Assembly: GCA_031296915.1 (NCBI GenBank)
Contig: JAVDPC010000007.1
Coordinates: 164,019 to 228,018, forward strand
Length of the DNA stretch: 64,000 bases
From: Cerasicoccus frondis
GTDB taxonomy: Bacteria; Verrucomicrobiota; Verrucomicrobiia; Opitutales; Cerasicoccaceae
Reading direction: 5' to 3'
In this document: positions 1-7,289 of the stretch, piece by piece
Layout of the letters: each line of letters starts with the position of its first letter
How positions within the stretch are numbered: the first letter of the stretch is position 1
Program-made: the position numbers and the translations under genes
The notes under the pieces: generated by a model
Database searches by the model: none
Seen by the model: the letters and a program-made list of their open reading frames with translations, nothing else
What the model was told of the DNA's origin: nothing

Positions 1-1
1 C

Positions 2-604
2 GGCAGCTACGCTGAGAAGATCGACCTCGATGAGACGATGGCCAAGGTCACCAAGATGCGTGGCCGCGAGGCCAACACGGACGACCTTTACAGCTACCTG
101 ATGTATCCCGACGTCTACAAGCAGCTCGTCGATTTCGTGAAGGAGTTCGGGCACTCCCGAGTGTTGCCGACCCCGGCCTTCTTCTACGGCCTCAAGCCCG
201 GCGAGGAAATTTCCGTCGAGATCGAAGCCGGCAAGACGCTCTTCGTGAAGCTCATCCACGTGGGCGACGCCAACTCCGACGGCAACCGCACCATCACCTT
301 CGAGATGAATGGCCGCGCCCGCGAAACCGTCGTCCGCGACAAGTCTATCGCCACCGAAAGCCAGAAGCGCGCGCAAGCCGATCCGGGTGACGACAAGCAG
401 GTTGGCTCGCCGATCCCGGCCATGGTCAGCAGCGTGGCCGTCAGCGTGGGCAACAAGGTCAAGAAGGGCGACAAGCTCGTCGTCCTCGAAGCCATGAAGA
501 TGCAGAGCACGGTCTACGCGCCGTGCGACGGCGTCGCGCAGGAAGTCACCGTCAAGACTGGCGACCAAGTCGACGCCAAAGACCTCCTCGTCCGCCTCGG
601 CTAG
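2..604 (+). CDS. pyc: Pyruvate carboxylase C-terminal part (biotin carrier region), 5' truncated by window
   Basis: The reading frame is open from the window edge (codon at 2) to the TAG at 602-604, so about 200 C-terminal residues of a longer protein are seen. The last ~75 residues form a biotinyl/lipoyl domain. The EAMKM motif is at 488-502, with the biotin-accepting Lys encoded at 497-499. The preceding part (YLMYPDVYKQ, then LPTPAFFYGLKPGEE) matches the carboxyltransferase-tail/allosteric region found in pyruvate carboxylase, which makes oxaloacetate from pyruvate, ATP and bicarbonate in the cytoplasm. An oxaloacetate or methylmalonyl decarboxylase alpha subunit is less likely, because the PYC tetramerisation-type segment just before the biotinyl domain is present. 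A clear Rho-independent terminator follows at 684-717, so this is the end of a transcription unit. Confidence 0.88.
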   Translation, partial: GSYAEKIDLDETMAKVTKMRGREANTDDLYSYLMYPDVYKQLVDFVKEFGHSRVLPTPAFFYGLKPGEEISVEIEAGKTLFVKLIHVGDANSDGNRTITFEMNGRARETVVRDKSIATESQKRAQADPGDDKQVGSPIPAMVSSVAVSVGNKVKKGDKLVVLEAMKMQSTVYAPCDGVAQEVTVKTGDQVDAKDLLVRLG

Positions 605-646
605 CCAGCCAGCCAGCCTCCGGGCAGCGTGCCGCTGCACCCATCG

Positions 647-665
647 ATTTGCCCATTGGGCAAAT
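647..665. repeat. 19-bp palindrome, copy 1
   Basis: ATTTGCCCATTGGGCAAAT is a palindrome around a central T. A sister copy with G/C swapped at two symmetric positions lies at 44143-44161. Both copies sit shortly upstream of a copy of the GCGGATCG hairpin repeat (808-843 and 44180-44214), so the two motifs may belong to one composite intergenic element. Confidence 0.6.
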
Positions 666-683
666 GGCCAACAAAACGAATTC

Positions 684-717
684 AAAAACGGCGTCCGCTC
701 AGGGCGCCGTTTTTTTT
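684..717 (+). terminator. Rho-independent terminator after pyc
   Basis: A 10-bp perfect stem (AAAAACGGCG at 684-693 pairing with CGCCGTTTTT at 705-714) is followed by a continuing T run to 717. It lies 80 bp after the stop codon of the carboxylase gene, on the same strand. Confidence 0.9.
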
Positions 718-807
718 GCTAGGGTAGGGCGCCGCTTACCATTCTACTTTGCTCATGGCAAGTAGGCCGAGCCGCCGCGCTGCCGCTTCGCCCAAATCCA
801 TCACTCC

Positions 808-843
808 AAGGTGGCGCGGATCGTCCCCGATCCGCAGTTTCAT
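808..843 (+). repeat. GCGGATCG hairpin repeat, copy 1
   Basis: The segment contains GCGGATCG followed by its inverted partner CGATCCGC around a short centre, flanked by AAGGTGGC and AGTTTCAT. The same element, including both flanks, is at 44180-44214 and an inverted copy of the core is at 44451-44480. It resembles a REP-type dispersed intergenic palindrome. The stretch 605-997 holds nothing else recognisable apart from the 19-bp palindrome and the terminator. Confidence 0.6.
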
Positions 844-997
844 TTGTCATGTACGGCTCGCGCTTGCGCGATGGGACGTTGCCTTTCTCCCAATCAAGGT
901 TAGGTCACCGCCTCATAAACCCTTACGGATATTACTGGGTTGGGTGCTTTACCTTGCGCGCCGCCTGACAAGGCAACAGCATCACGGCGCTACCACG

Positions 998-1849
998 ATG
1001 AAACTTGCAGCTTTTCATTTGATTCGCGCGATGGAGCGAAGTTTGCCTTTGCCAGTGTTGCACGTGGCTTTGGGGCCGATGGTAAGCTCCGCCAATCGGC
1101 GTGAACGGGCATACCATGCCAAGCAAGCTGAAGCCATGGGAAAGCTGCCGGTTGATTGGTTTGCGGGCGAGGACCACGCCGTGACGGTCGCCGCCGAGCG
1201 GACGCAATACCACTACTCGCGCTTCATGAATTTCTGGCCGGACCGCTTTCAGGCGCCGCGCTGGGCTGAGCGAATCGACGCCTCGGCGCTGGAAGGCTGG
1301 CCGCGTGATCGCCCGTTGGTCTTGGCCACACTGCACGCCGGGCGTCTCTTCATGTTGCACTATGCGCTGCGCGCGCAAGGGGTGGCGGCGGCCACGCTGA
1401 TCGGCGGTTCGACGCGGAACCGCTCCGCCGTCAAGCGCGCCAAAGACCGCTGTGCGGCAGGGCGGGGGCCCGCGGTTTTTTCGCGCAGCCAATTGAAGGG
1501 CGCATTCCAACACGTTCGGGCCGGCAATTGCCTGATCGTGGCGATGGACAAGCCGTCGGAGCACATGGCCACGGTGGACTTCGGCGGCGCGCCGATCCGG
1601 CTGTCTGATGGCGCCGTCCGCATTGCCGAGATGAACGAGGCTGCGCTTGCGGCCTGCCTCATCGTGGAGACTGCGCCCTGGCGCTATCGGATTTGCCTGG
1701 GCGAGCCGATGACCGATCTCAGCGATATCGAGGGCGCCGTGAGGCGCTTGTCCGCCGACTTCGCGCAGATGCTCCGTCCGTATCCTGCCCAGTGCGGCTG
1801 GGAAACGCTGGACTGCCTGCGCTCACCCGACTCGCTGGCCGTGGCGTGA
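998..1849 (+). CDS. LpxL/HtrB-like lysophospholipid acyltransferase family protein
   Basis: The 283-residue protein has the fold signature of the LpxL/LpxM lauroyl-acyltransferase group: a first core block around residues 105-120 (LVLATLHAGRLFMLHYAL), then a Gly-rich block and a later basic/hydrophobic block (LIVAMDKPSE, FGGAPIRLSDGAVRIAEM). Such enzymes transfer acyl chains to lipid A precursors or other membrane lipids at the inner membrane. The usual His-X4-Asp/Glu motif reads HAGRLF here, so His is kept but the acidic partner is not obvious; the exact reaction is therefore uncertain. The frame is open further upstream to 749, but that part overlaps intergenic repeats and has unnatural Arg/Pro-rich composition, so the ATG at 998 is preferred. 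No close operon partner is present. Confidence 0.68.
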   Translation: MKLAAFHLIRAMERSLPLPVLHVALGPMVSSANRRERAYHAKQAEAMGKLPVDWFAGEDHAVTVAAERTQYHYSRFMNFWPDRFQAPRWAERIDASALEGWPRDRPLVLATLHAGRLFMLHYALRAQGVAAATLIGGSTRNRSAVKRAKDRCAAGRGPAVFSRSQLKGAFQHVRAGNCLIVAMDKPSEHMATVDFGGAPIRLSDGAVRIAEMNEAALAACLIVETAPWRYRICLGEPMTDLSDIEGAVRRLSADFAQMLRPYPAQCGWETLDCLRSPDSLAVA

Positions 1850-2761
1850 CCAGGCGGCTGGGGTGGAGTCAGGCAATGCTCAAGGCAGTGTTCTACCCAA
1901 GGTGGAGCCCGCTGTCCCGACCGCGCTTGTTTCATCCAGTGGGGTGGCAGAGAGGCAATAGCTAGCCTGATCGGGGCACCGGGCTTCACCTGTTAAAATA
2001 GCTTTTTTGCAGTCTCCACCGTGCCTGCCCGCGGTTTCGTAGAATGGTAAATTTAATGCTTTAAAGTTCACTTAATGCTTGCGCTTGGCTGATTAGTGAG
2101 TATGATCGCATTTTCACTTAATTAACTGACAAACGCCATGTCTGCCATTTCTCCATTTTCCAACGTCCACCCGCCATAACGGGTGGCTAGTCGAGTCGAT
2201 GTGACCTCGAATGCATTCGTTCGCGTGTGATGTTGTCGCCGTTGATCAAGCCCATTCGCCCCCGCGCTGGTGACAGCAGCCCGGTTGGCGACGCTTGTAG
2301 GCGTTAATGCGGTTAACCGCCGCGCAACTTCACGCCCGATTATGTCAGCTTGCCCTTCCGAGCATCGACGTATGGACGCCCGACACAACGGGGCGCCAGC
2401 GTTCCGCTGGGCTGATCATTTCACATTCGAAAAGATTGGCGCCGTCGGAGCGCACCTCTCCTGCGCCGCTGATTGGCGTCGGGGTGGTTGCCTGTTCTTT
2501 GATATTTCGATCTGATCGCATTTTACCCCCCCGGGGGGGTGGGGGGGTGTGGCTTTTATTTAACTTTGGACTGCTTTCCACCCACCCCCCCCCCCCCCCC
2601 CCCCCGGCCCCCCGGCCCAAGGACGCCTCAGATGGTTTTCTGAAGGCTGAGTTTTTTACTCGGCTTGCCATTGGGAAGAGGCGATCTTCTGTCGGAGCTG
2701 ACAGATTAATGGTTGACGGAAATAAATCTCCCATCAACATATCAAAATAAATTGATGCGTT
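1850..2761. other. Long gene-free region upstream of metF with G/C homopolymers
   Basis: About 900 bp without a convincing gene. Short open frames on either strand show no family resemblance and have low-complexity Pro or Gly runs. The region holds a C7-G7-T-G7 block at 2526-2547 and a C21 run at 2585-2605. AT-rich promoter-like DNA lies at 2040-2130. No riboswitch that I know, in particular no SAM-I type, could be recognised ahead of metF. Confidence 0.6.
2526..2618. repeat. Homopolymeric G/C tracts able to pair with each other
   Basis: C7 (2526-2532), G7 (2533-2539), T, G7 (2541-2547), then after about 37 bases a CCCA step and C21 (2585-2605), GG, C6, GG, CCC. The G7TG7 block is complementary to the CCCACCC-type block, so the transcript could form a very stable hairpin 140-230 bases ahead of metF. 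The length of the C run may be a sequencing or assembly artefact, or it may vary by slippage. Confidence 0.7.
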
Positions 2762-3646
2762 ATGTCTCGTAGAATTATATCCAAGATGGCTGAAGGTCAC
2801 AAAGTGATCTCGGCAGAGTTTTTTCCGCCCAAAACTGAAGAAGGCGCCCGGCAGATCCTGCGCACCGCCAACGCTTTGAAGCAGTATCAGCCGGACTTCG
2901 TCTCCATCACCTATGGCGCGGGTGGTTCTGGCCGTGAGCGCACGATTGAGTACGGCGAGTTGCTGCGTGATTTATTCGATTTCGAAGTCATGCCGCACCT
3001 GACTTGCGTGGGCCACTCGAAGGACGAACTGGCGGGCATTTTGGACCGCTTCCAGAAGAGTGATTTCCACAACATCATGACCCTGCGTGGCGACCCGCCA
3101 AAGGGGCAGGCTGATTTCAAGCCTCACCCTGAGGGCTTGGCCTACGCGTCAGATCTCGTGGCCTTCATTAAGGAGCGCTATCCCGAGTTCTGCCTCGGCG
3201 TTGGCGGCTACCCGGAGAAGCACCCGGAGGCGCTGGACATGGAAACCGACCTCGCCAACCTGAAGATCAAGGTCGACGCAGGCGCGGATTTTATCACCAC
3301 GCAGCTCTTCTTTAACAATGCGGATTATGCGCGCTTTGTGGATGCGTGCCGGGCGCGTGGCATCGAGATCCCGATTTTGCCTGGCATCATGGCGGCTTTG
3401 TCCTTTGATCAAGTGCAGCGTTTCAGCGCCTTCTGCGGGTCAACCGTTCCGCGTGAGCTCCTCGGCAAGCTGGAGTTGGTCAAAGATGATGCGGCTGCCT
3501 CCGAAGCAGTGGGCGTCGACTGGGCTTTCCAGCAAATTCGAGACCTTCTGGATAAAGGCGCGCCGGGCGTGCACCTTTATATCCTCAATCGCTCGAACAT
3601 CGCAGTGGAGCTCATTGAACGATTGCGGGCGGAGAAGGCGCTGTAG
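2762..3646 (+). CDS. metF: Methylenetetrahydrofolate reductase
   Basis: The 294-residue protein is a complete MTHFR TIM barrel. The N-terminal SAEFFPPKTEEG block, the THF/FAD segment VSITYGAGGSGRERT, the HLTCVGHSKDEL block, the NIMTLRGDPP block and FITTQLFFNNADYARFV are all present in family order. The enzyme reduces 5,10-methylene-THF to 5-methyl-THF, the methyl donor for methionine synthesis, using FAD. Length is normal for the bacterial enzyme and there is no eukaryote-like regulatory extension. ATG at 2762 is used; a second ATG at residue 9 would remove only the basic MSRRIISK segment. The gene stands alone, with a G/C-homopolymer leader upstream and a repeat element downstream, so regulation in the leader is possible but not shown. 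Confidence 0.95.
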   Translation: MSRRIISKMAEGHKVISAEFFPPKTEEGARQILRTANALKQYQPDFVSITYGAGGSGRERTIEYGELLRDLFDFEVMPHLTCVGHSKDELAGILDRFQKSDFHNIMTLRGDPPKGQADFKPHPEGLAYASDLVAFIKERYPEFCLGVGGYPEKHPEALDMETDLANLKIKVDAGADFITTQLFFNNADYARFVDACRARGIEIPILPGIMAALSFDQVQRFSAFCGSTVPRELLGKLELVKDDAAASEAVGVDWAFQQIRDLLDKGAPGVHLYILNRSNIAVELIERLRAEKAL

Positions 3647-3657
3647 AATCAGCTGTC

Positions 3658-3871
3658 TTTTTTAACCACGAGGGACACGAGGAGCGCGAAGTTTCTCAGC
3701 TCGTGATTTTTCACGCGTAGACCCAAAGAAAGCATTTCCAGAACTTTGGGTCTTCGGGTCTTGGCGTGAGTTTCAAACTCGCCTCGCTGGCTTCCCGCTC
3801 TTCCTGCCTAAAAACTACGTTTCGCTGGGTATTCCTTCTTCGTGCTCATCGTGTCCTTTGTGGTTAAAAAA
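3658..3871. repeat. MITE-like element with 22-bp terminal inverted repeats
   Basis: The ends TTTTTAACCACGAGGGACACGA (3659-3680, given here for reference as two overlapping blocks TTTTTAACCACG and GAGGGACACGA) and the inverse at 3849-3870 match with two differences. Inside is a nested inverted repeat: CACGCGTAGACCCAAAG against CTTTGGGTC...GGCGTG (3712-3767). A 16-bp direct repeat AACTCGCCTCGCTGGC occurs twice (near 3776 and 3870). The inner motif belongs to the same family as copies near 61090-61160, 62880-62950 and 63970-64000. There is no gene inside. Confidence 0.6.
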
Positions 3872-3912
3872 CTCGCCTCGCTGGCTACGAAGTCCTCCCA
3901 GTAAAACCGCAC

Positions 3913-3942
3913 AAAAAAGCCGGCCATTGCTGGCAGGCTTTT
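3913..3942 (-). terminator. Rho-independent terminator of the 4975-3967 gene pair
   Basis: Read on the minus strand, AAAAGCC-TGCC pairs with GGC-CGGCTTTT around a short loop and is followed by further T residues. It lies 25 bp beyond the stop codon of the winged-helix gene. Confidence 0.75.
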
Positions 3943-3966
3943 GGTGACTTCGATGACAGGAGGCCG

Positions 3967-4338
3967 CTAGGCGGTGACGCCTTTGAGCACGCTGGCTTTG
4001 GACTTGGTCTTCGAGCCCATCGACTGGGCGGCCTGCATTAGCGCGACTTCCAGCGATTCCAGGTATTTGACGAACTTGCGTCGACCAGCGGCGGACAGGC
4101 GGACAATGGTCCGGGCGCGGTTGCCAGCCAGGGATTTTTTCGCGATGACGATCTTTTCTTCCTCCAGCAGCTTGAGGTGCCGGTTCAGATTGCCGTCGGT
4201 GAGGTCGCAGGCTTCCTTGAGTTCGCTGAAGCTCAGGCCAGCGTCCGATTCAGCGATCGCGGCGATCATGGCTAAGCGCTTGGGTTCGTGGAAGATACGT
4301 TCCAGATTTTCGTAAGGATTGTCCGATTTTTTACTCAT
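3967..4338 (-). CDS. Winged-helix transcriptional regulator (MarR/ArsR-like)
   Basis: The 123-residue protein carries a single winged helix-turn-helix domain: PKRLAMIAAIAESDAGLSF, helix 2/3 around LKEACDLTDGNLNRHLKLLE, and the wing with KKSLAGNRARTIVRLSAAGR. This matches the small one-domain regulators of the HTH_34/MarR-like type. ATG at 4338 is chosen because the frame upstream only duplicates the end of the neighbour. The start overlaps the preceding gene's stop (4331) by 8 bp, so the two are translationally coupled. In this type of pair the regulator and the adjacent membrane protein probably form one small unit; the signal sensed is unknown. A hairpin terminator follows. Confidence 0.8.
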   Translation of the reverse strand: MSKKSDNPYENLERIFHEPKRLAMIAAIAESDAGLSFSELKEACDLTDGNLNRHLKLLEEEKIVIAKKSLAGNRARTIVRLSAAGRRKFVKYLESLEVALMQAAQSMGSKTKSKASVLKGVTA

Positions 4339-4975
4339 AACTTTGGGACAGGTTGGGGAGCCCGAAAAAGCTCCAGATAGTGCGGCCTTCGGCCTCGTCG
4401 TAGTGCAAAACAAGGCCGCCGAGCCATTCACCGATGAAAAATACGCCGCCCATCACCAGGGACTGCTGCCAAGCCCACTGCGGCCACAGCAGGCACACGC
4501 CGCCAGCCGCCAGATACCAGGCGCCGACCCAGCAAATGTGCCGGGGCAAAACCCGCCGCGTGCTGAGGTTGGCCAAGCCGTAAAGGGACATCCACAGGCC
4601 AGGAAGCAACTCCACGCTACCTTGTCGGATGCAGGCTACCGTCGCAAAGGCGCCGGCAACAAAAGCTGGGACAACTTCCAGCGCGGGCTTGAGGCTTTGC
4701 CAGTCTCGATCAGCTTCTTCGTCGTTCAGAAACCAGTAAACGAGCGCCCCGTAGTTCAAGAGCAGACTTGCGGCCAATACCGCGCCCCATGCGCTGAGCA
4801 AACCGACTAAATCACAGGGAATGTAACCCGCGCGTATGGCCAGCGCCGCCGCCAATGCAGTGCAACCCCCCAATGCGCGCGCCCGGCCTGAATAGCCTTT
4901 AAAGCGCTGCTTCGTCAATATGTGACGCTTGAGTTCGCGCACTTCGCGCAGCGCATGATGCAAGCCGAAGGACAT
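4331..4975 (-). CDS. Multi-pass membrane protein of unknown function paired with a winged-helix regulator
   Basis: The 214-residue protein has a basic N-terminal segment (ALREVRELKRHILTKQRF) and then five to six hydrophobic segments, including ALGGCTALAAALAIRAGYI, LLSAWGAVLAASLLLNYG, VVPAFVAGAFATVACI and SLVMGGVFFIGEWLGGLVL. A charged loop NDEEADRDWQSLKP lies between the second and third. I do not recognise a named family with certainty. It is the first gene of a two-gene unit and overlaps the regulator start. ATG at 4975 is preferred over an in-frame TTG at 5011; the interval between them contains copies of the CTTTGC dyad half-sites. Confidence 0.72.
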   Translation of the reverse strand: MSFGLHHALREVRELKRHILTKQRFKGYSGRARALGGCTALAAALAIRAGYIPCDLVGLLSAWGAVLAASLLLNYGALVYWFLNDEEADRDWQSLKPALEVVPAFVAGAFATVACIRQGSVELLPGLWMSLYGLANLSTRRVLPRHICWVGAWYLAAGGVCLLWPQWAWQQSLVMGGVFFIGEWLGGLVLHYDEAEGRTIWSFFGLPNLSQSYE

Positions 4976-5056
4976 GTTTCTTTGTATGGCAAAGTTACTT
5001 TGCAAAAGCAAGTAAAAGTTTACGAAAGGCCCGTGGATACTGGCTTTGGGCCTGGG

Positions 5057-5527
5057 CTAGTCGCCTGACATTTCCCGGTAATGCTGATACTGCCGCTTGC
5101 GTAACTCCTCCCGAGTCAGTCCGCCACGTGGGCTTTCAGGCGTCTGAAAGTCGTAAACTTGCACGTTCGACGCGACAGGCGCGAGGATGGTGCGGATGGC
5201 CTCCTGATGCGTGGGGTCTTGCTCATAAGCGCGCAATGCGGCTTCGCTCTCGAACACCATCAGCACGCCATAGTCATAGTTTTGCACGACCTTGCGTTCC
5301 CCAGGGATGCCGACGCCGTGGGCAACGCTGATGACTCCAGGATAATCTTTCCACGCTTCGGATTGCTCGGCGATGCGCTCTCTGGCCTCGCTGTCGGCTG
5401 GGTCCTTCAGGCTCACCGCAACAAAATGGTAAACGTGGCCGCCATTAGACAAATCCGCCGTCGGCATGGTTTGACAGCCAGCCAACGCCATGAATAAACC
5501 AATGATGATGAAATTAGCGCGAAGCAT
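5057..5527 (-). CDS. Lipoprotein with Dabb (stress-responsive alpha/beta barrel) domain
   Basis: The 156-residue product begins with a lipoprotein signal peptide (MLRANFIIIGLFMALAGCQT) with a LAGC lipobox, so the mature protein would start at Cys17 and be membrane-anchored. The rest is a dimeric ferredoxin-like Dabb domain: HVYHFVAVSLKDPAD at the start, VISVAHGVG in the middle, then YDYGVLMVFESEAALRAYEQ and a TILAPVASNVQVYDF strand. Dabb proteins are small homodimers whose roles are mostly unknown. The frame extends upstream to 5629, but the signal peptide fixes the start at 5527. It diverges from the gene starting at 5596, with 68 bp between them for both promoters. Confidence 0.82.
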   Translation of the reverse strand: MLRANFIIIGLFMALAGCQTMPTADLSNGGHVYHFVAVSLKDPADSEARERIAEQSEAWKDYPGVISVAHGVGIPGERKVVQNYDYGVLMVFESEAALRAYEQDPTHQEAIRTILAPVASNVQVYDFQTPESPRGGLTREELRKRQYQHYREMSGD

Positions 5528-5595
5528 GGGCGACAGCCTTAGCGAGCCGTCGCTGGCGGCAAGCTTTTTTCCCAAGCAGGGGAGGGAGGTTGCCT

Positions 5596-6585
5596 GTGGC
5601 TGAGCGGGTGAATCGCGCGCGTCGGCCACTGTTTAGCTGGCGAAATTTCGAGCGTGTCGTCTTGGCGCTTTGCTGGTTGGCGCTGGTTGTATTGAGCGCG
5701 GTTGGTTATTGGGGGCGCGAAGACTGGCGGTTGGATTTGCTCGCGAATTTTAGGATGCAGTATTATTTTGCTGCGCTGGTGTTGTGCGTTGTCGCGGCGT
5801 GGCGCAGCTTTCGCATCATCTTTTGCTTGAGCCTCGCGGTCTTCCTTTGGAACGGCGCCCTGGTGTTTAACTTTGCACCGCAAAGTGAAGAGTCGCCTGA
5901 TCATATTTATCGAGCGATCAGCGCCAATGTCTACACGAAGAATACCCAGATTGATCGCGTGGTGGAGTACATCCGCCAGCAAGAGCCGGACTTTGTTGCG
6001 TTGATTGAAATCACCGAAGCCTGGGAAGAGACTTTGGACGAGCTCAAAGACATTTTTCCCTATGAGCGCCGGCAGATGTGGGGCGGTCGCTATGGCGCCG
6101 TCATCTTATCCAAGTATCCGCCTACGCCGGAAGGAAGAGTGCAGGGTTATGCGGGAGTGGGTTCGATACCGTTGGAGGTTATGACGCCGGACGGTCCCTT
6201 GTTGGTGCTGCTGATTCACCCGCTGTCGCCGACGAATGAGCGCTCATGGAACTATCGCAAAAATGCGCTCAAGGCGATTGCAGACTTTGCGGCGGCGAAT
6301 GAGGCGCGTGCGCCGCTCCTTGTGATGGGGGACATGAACACGACGCAGTGGTCGCCATTTTATCAAGACTTTGTAACGCAAAGTAACTTGAATCCGGTTG
6401 CGACGAGCTTCTTTCCCCGGCGTACCTGGCCGACGCGCAATCCGCTGCTATGGATACCGATTGACCAGTTTTTCCTGTCCGATGAATTGGCGCCCGTATC
6501 GCAATGGACGGGGCCCGATGTCGGCAGTGATCATTACCCGATTGGCTTGGACTTTTGCTTTGCAACGCAAAGTAACGGCGAATAA
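5596..6585 (+). CDS. Membrane-anchored endonuclease/exonuclease/phosphatase (EEP) family protein
   Basis: The 329-residue protein has three hydrophobic N-terminal segments (about residues 20-95), then an EEP-fold domain facing the periplasm. Markers are ISANVYTKN with the first metal-binding Asn, DFVALIEITEAWEE with the Glu, HPLSPTN, the LVMGDMNTTQWSP Asp/Asn pair, and the final GSDHYPIGLDF His. This set is typical of DNase I-like phosphoesterases of the EEP superfamily; the substrate is unknown. A strong ribosome site GGAGGGAGG at 5581-5589 sits 6 bp before a GTG at 5596, so GTG is preferred to the abutting TTG at 5590. The gene carries three copies of the CTTTGC dyad (5871, 6369, 6558). Confidence 0.82.
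   Translation: MAERVNRARRPLFSWRNFERVVLALCWLALVVLSAVGYWGREDWRLDLLANFRMQYYFAALVLCVVAAWRSFRIIFCLSLAVFLWNGALVFNFAPQSEESPDHIYRAISANVYTKNTQIDRVVEYIRQQEPDFVALIEITEAWEETLDELKDIFPYERRQMWGGRYGAVILSKYPPTPEGRVQGYAGVGSIPLEVMTPDGPLLVLLIHPLSPTNERSWNYRKNALKAIADFAAANEARAPLLVMGDMNTTQWSPFYQDFVTQSNLNPVATSFFPRRTWPTRNPLLWIPIDQFFLSDELAPVSQWTGPDVGSDHYPIGLDFCFATQSNGE
5871..5885. repeat. CTTTGC-N3-GCAAAG dyad, exact copy
   Basis: CTTTGCACCGCAAAG lies inside the EEP-family gene, encoding Phe-Ala-Pro-Gln-Ser. It is one of six exact copies of this dyad in the window. Confidence 0.75.
6558..6572. repeat. CTTTGC-N3-GCAAAG dyad, exact copy
   Basis: CTTTGCAACGCAAAG lies at the very end of the EEP-family gene, encoding Phe-Ala-Thr-Gln-Ser. 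A one-mismatch copy is 175 bp upstream at 6369-6383. Confidence 0.75.
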
Positions 6586-6589
6586 CGTG

Positions 6590-7162
6590 TTACTTTTTGA
6601 GCCGCATCGTGTGGACTTGAATCGGGGCGCCGCAGGAGTCATCAAAGGCGATGGCGGCTTCGACTCCATGTCGGGCAATGGCGGCTGGGTCTTTGAGACG
6701 GTCATAGCTTGCGTGCATGGAGCCCAAGGCGTATTCCCGCCCGGCGCCGATGGCCCAAAAGCGTGAATACTCGTTGACATTGCGGTAGCTGCTGAAGCCT
6801 AAAATACCCTTGGGCGAAATCAGCAGTCCGTCCAACTGGGAGGACTCAACGGGCTGGCTTTTATCCTCGCTGGTTTCGAGAAAGAAGTCAGTGCGCAAGA
6901 TGGGATGGAGGCCGCGCAGGGTGTCGAAGACTCCCTGGCGAGAATGGTCGTCCAATGCGTCGGGGTAGTCGCGGATCAGCGTTTCGACGATATTGCCCAA
7001 TGCGCCCCAGCCGATCAGCCCGACCCAGCAAGGGCCCCACTTGTAGAGTTTGTGGCTGTTCACCTTATGCTGGGGCGGCACTTTCAGCGTGCCGGCGGTA
7101 AAGAGTGAGTCCGACGCAATGGCGACGCGGTTTCCTTTTTCAACAGCAACAACTACCGACAT
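6590..7162 (-). CDS. Proteasome/HslV-type Ntn-hydrolase fold protein
   Basis: The 190-residue protein aligns by pattern with proteasome beta/HslV subunits. It has a short first strand after Met-Ser (SVVVAVEKGNRVAIASDS), then TAGTLKVPPQHKVNSHKLYK in place of the HslV SLGN...KVRRL block. Next come WVGLIGWGALGNIVETLI for the Gly-rich turn and helix 1, LLISPKGILGFSS, and finally FWAIGAGREYALGSMHASYD and a helix AAIARHGVEAAIAFDDSCG. After Met removal the N-terminal residue would be Ser rather than the usual Thr. No HslU or other ATPase is adjacent, so it may act alone or be a non-peptidase Ntn hydrolase. It faces the EEP gene tail to tail, with 4 bp between stops. Confidence 0.72.
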   Translation of the reverse strand: MSVVVAVEKGNRVAIASDSLFTAGTLKVPPQHKVNSHKLYKWGPCWVGLIGWGALGNIVETLIRDYPDALDDHSRQGVFDTLRGLHPILRTDFFLETSEDKSQPVESSQLDGLLISPKGILGFSSYRNVNEYSRFWAIGAGREYALGSMHASYDRLKDPAAIARHGVEAAIAFDDSCGAPIQVHTMRLKK

Positions 7163-7289
7163 GGCTGCATTTTCCTCGTTGAGCGCGGCAACGCCACACT
7201 AAACTTTGCGAGAATCCACCGGTAGGTCGCTACGGAATTGTCTCACGATGCGGCTTGATATGAACGTCGGTGGTCTGCTAACAAGGCGC

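Noticed and set aside
2620-2761. SAM/SAH riboswitch upstream of metF
   Set aside because: No conserved core of SAM-I, SAM-II or SAH riboswitches could be matched; only small unrelated stems.
2345-2800. 151-codon minus-strand frame with Gly run ahead of metF
   Set aside because: The Gly run is the translation of the C homopolymer and the start overlaps metF; no ribosome site.
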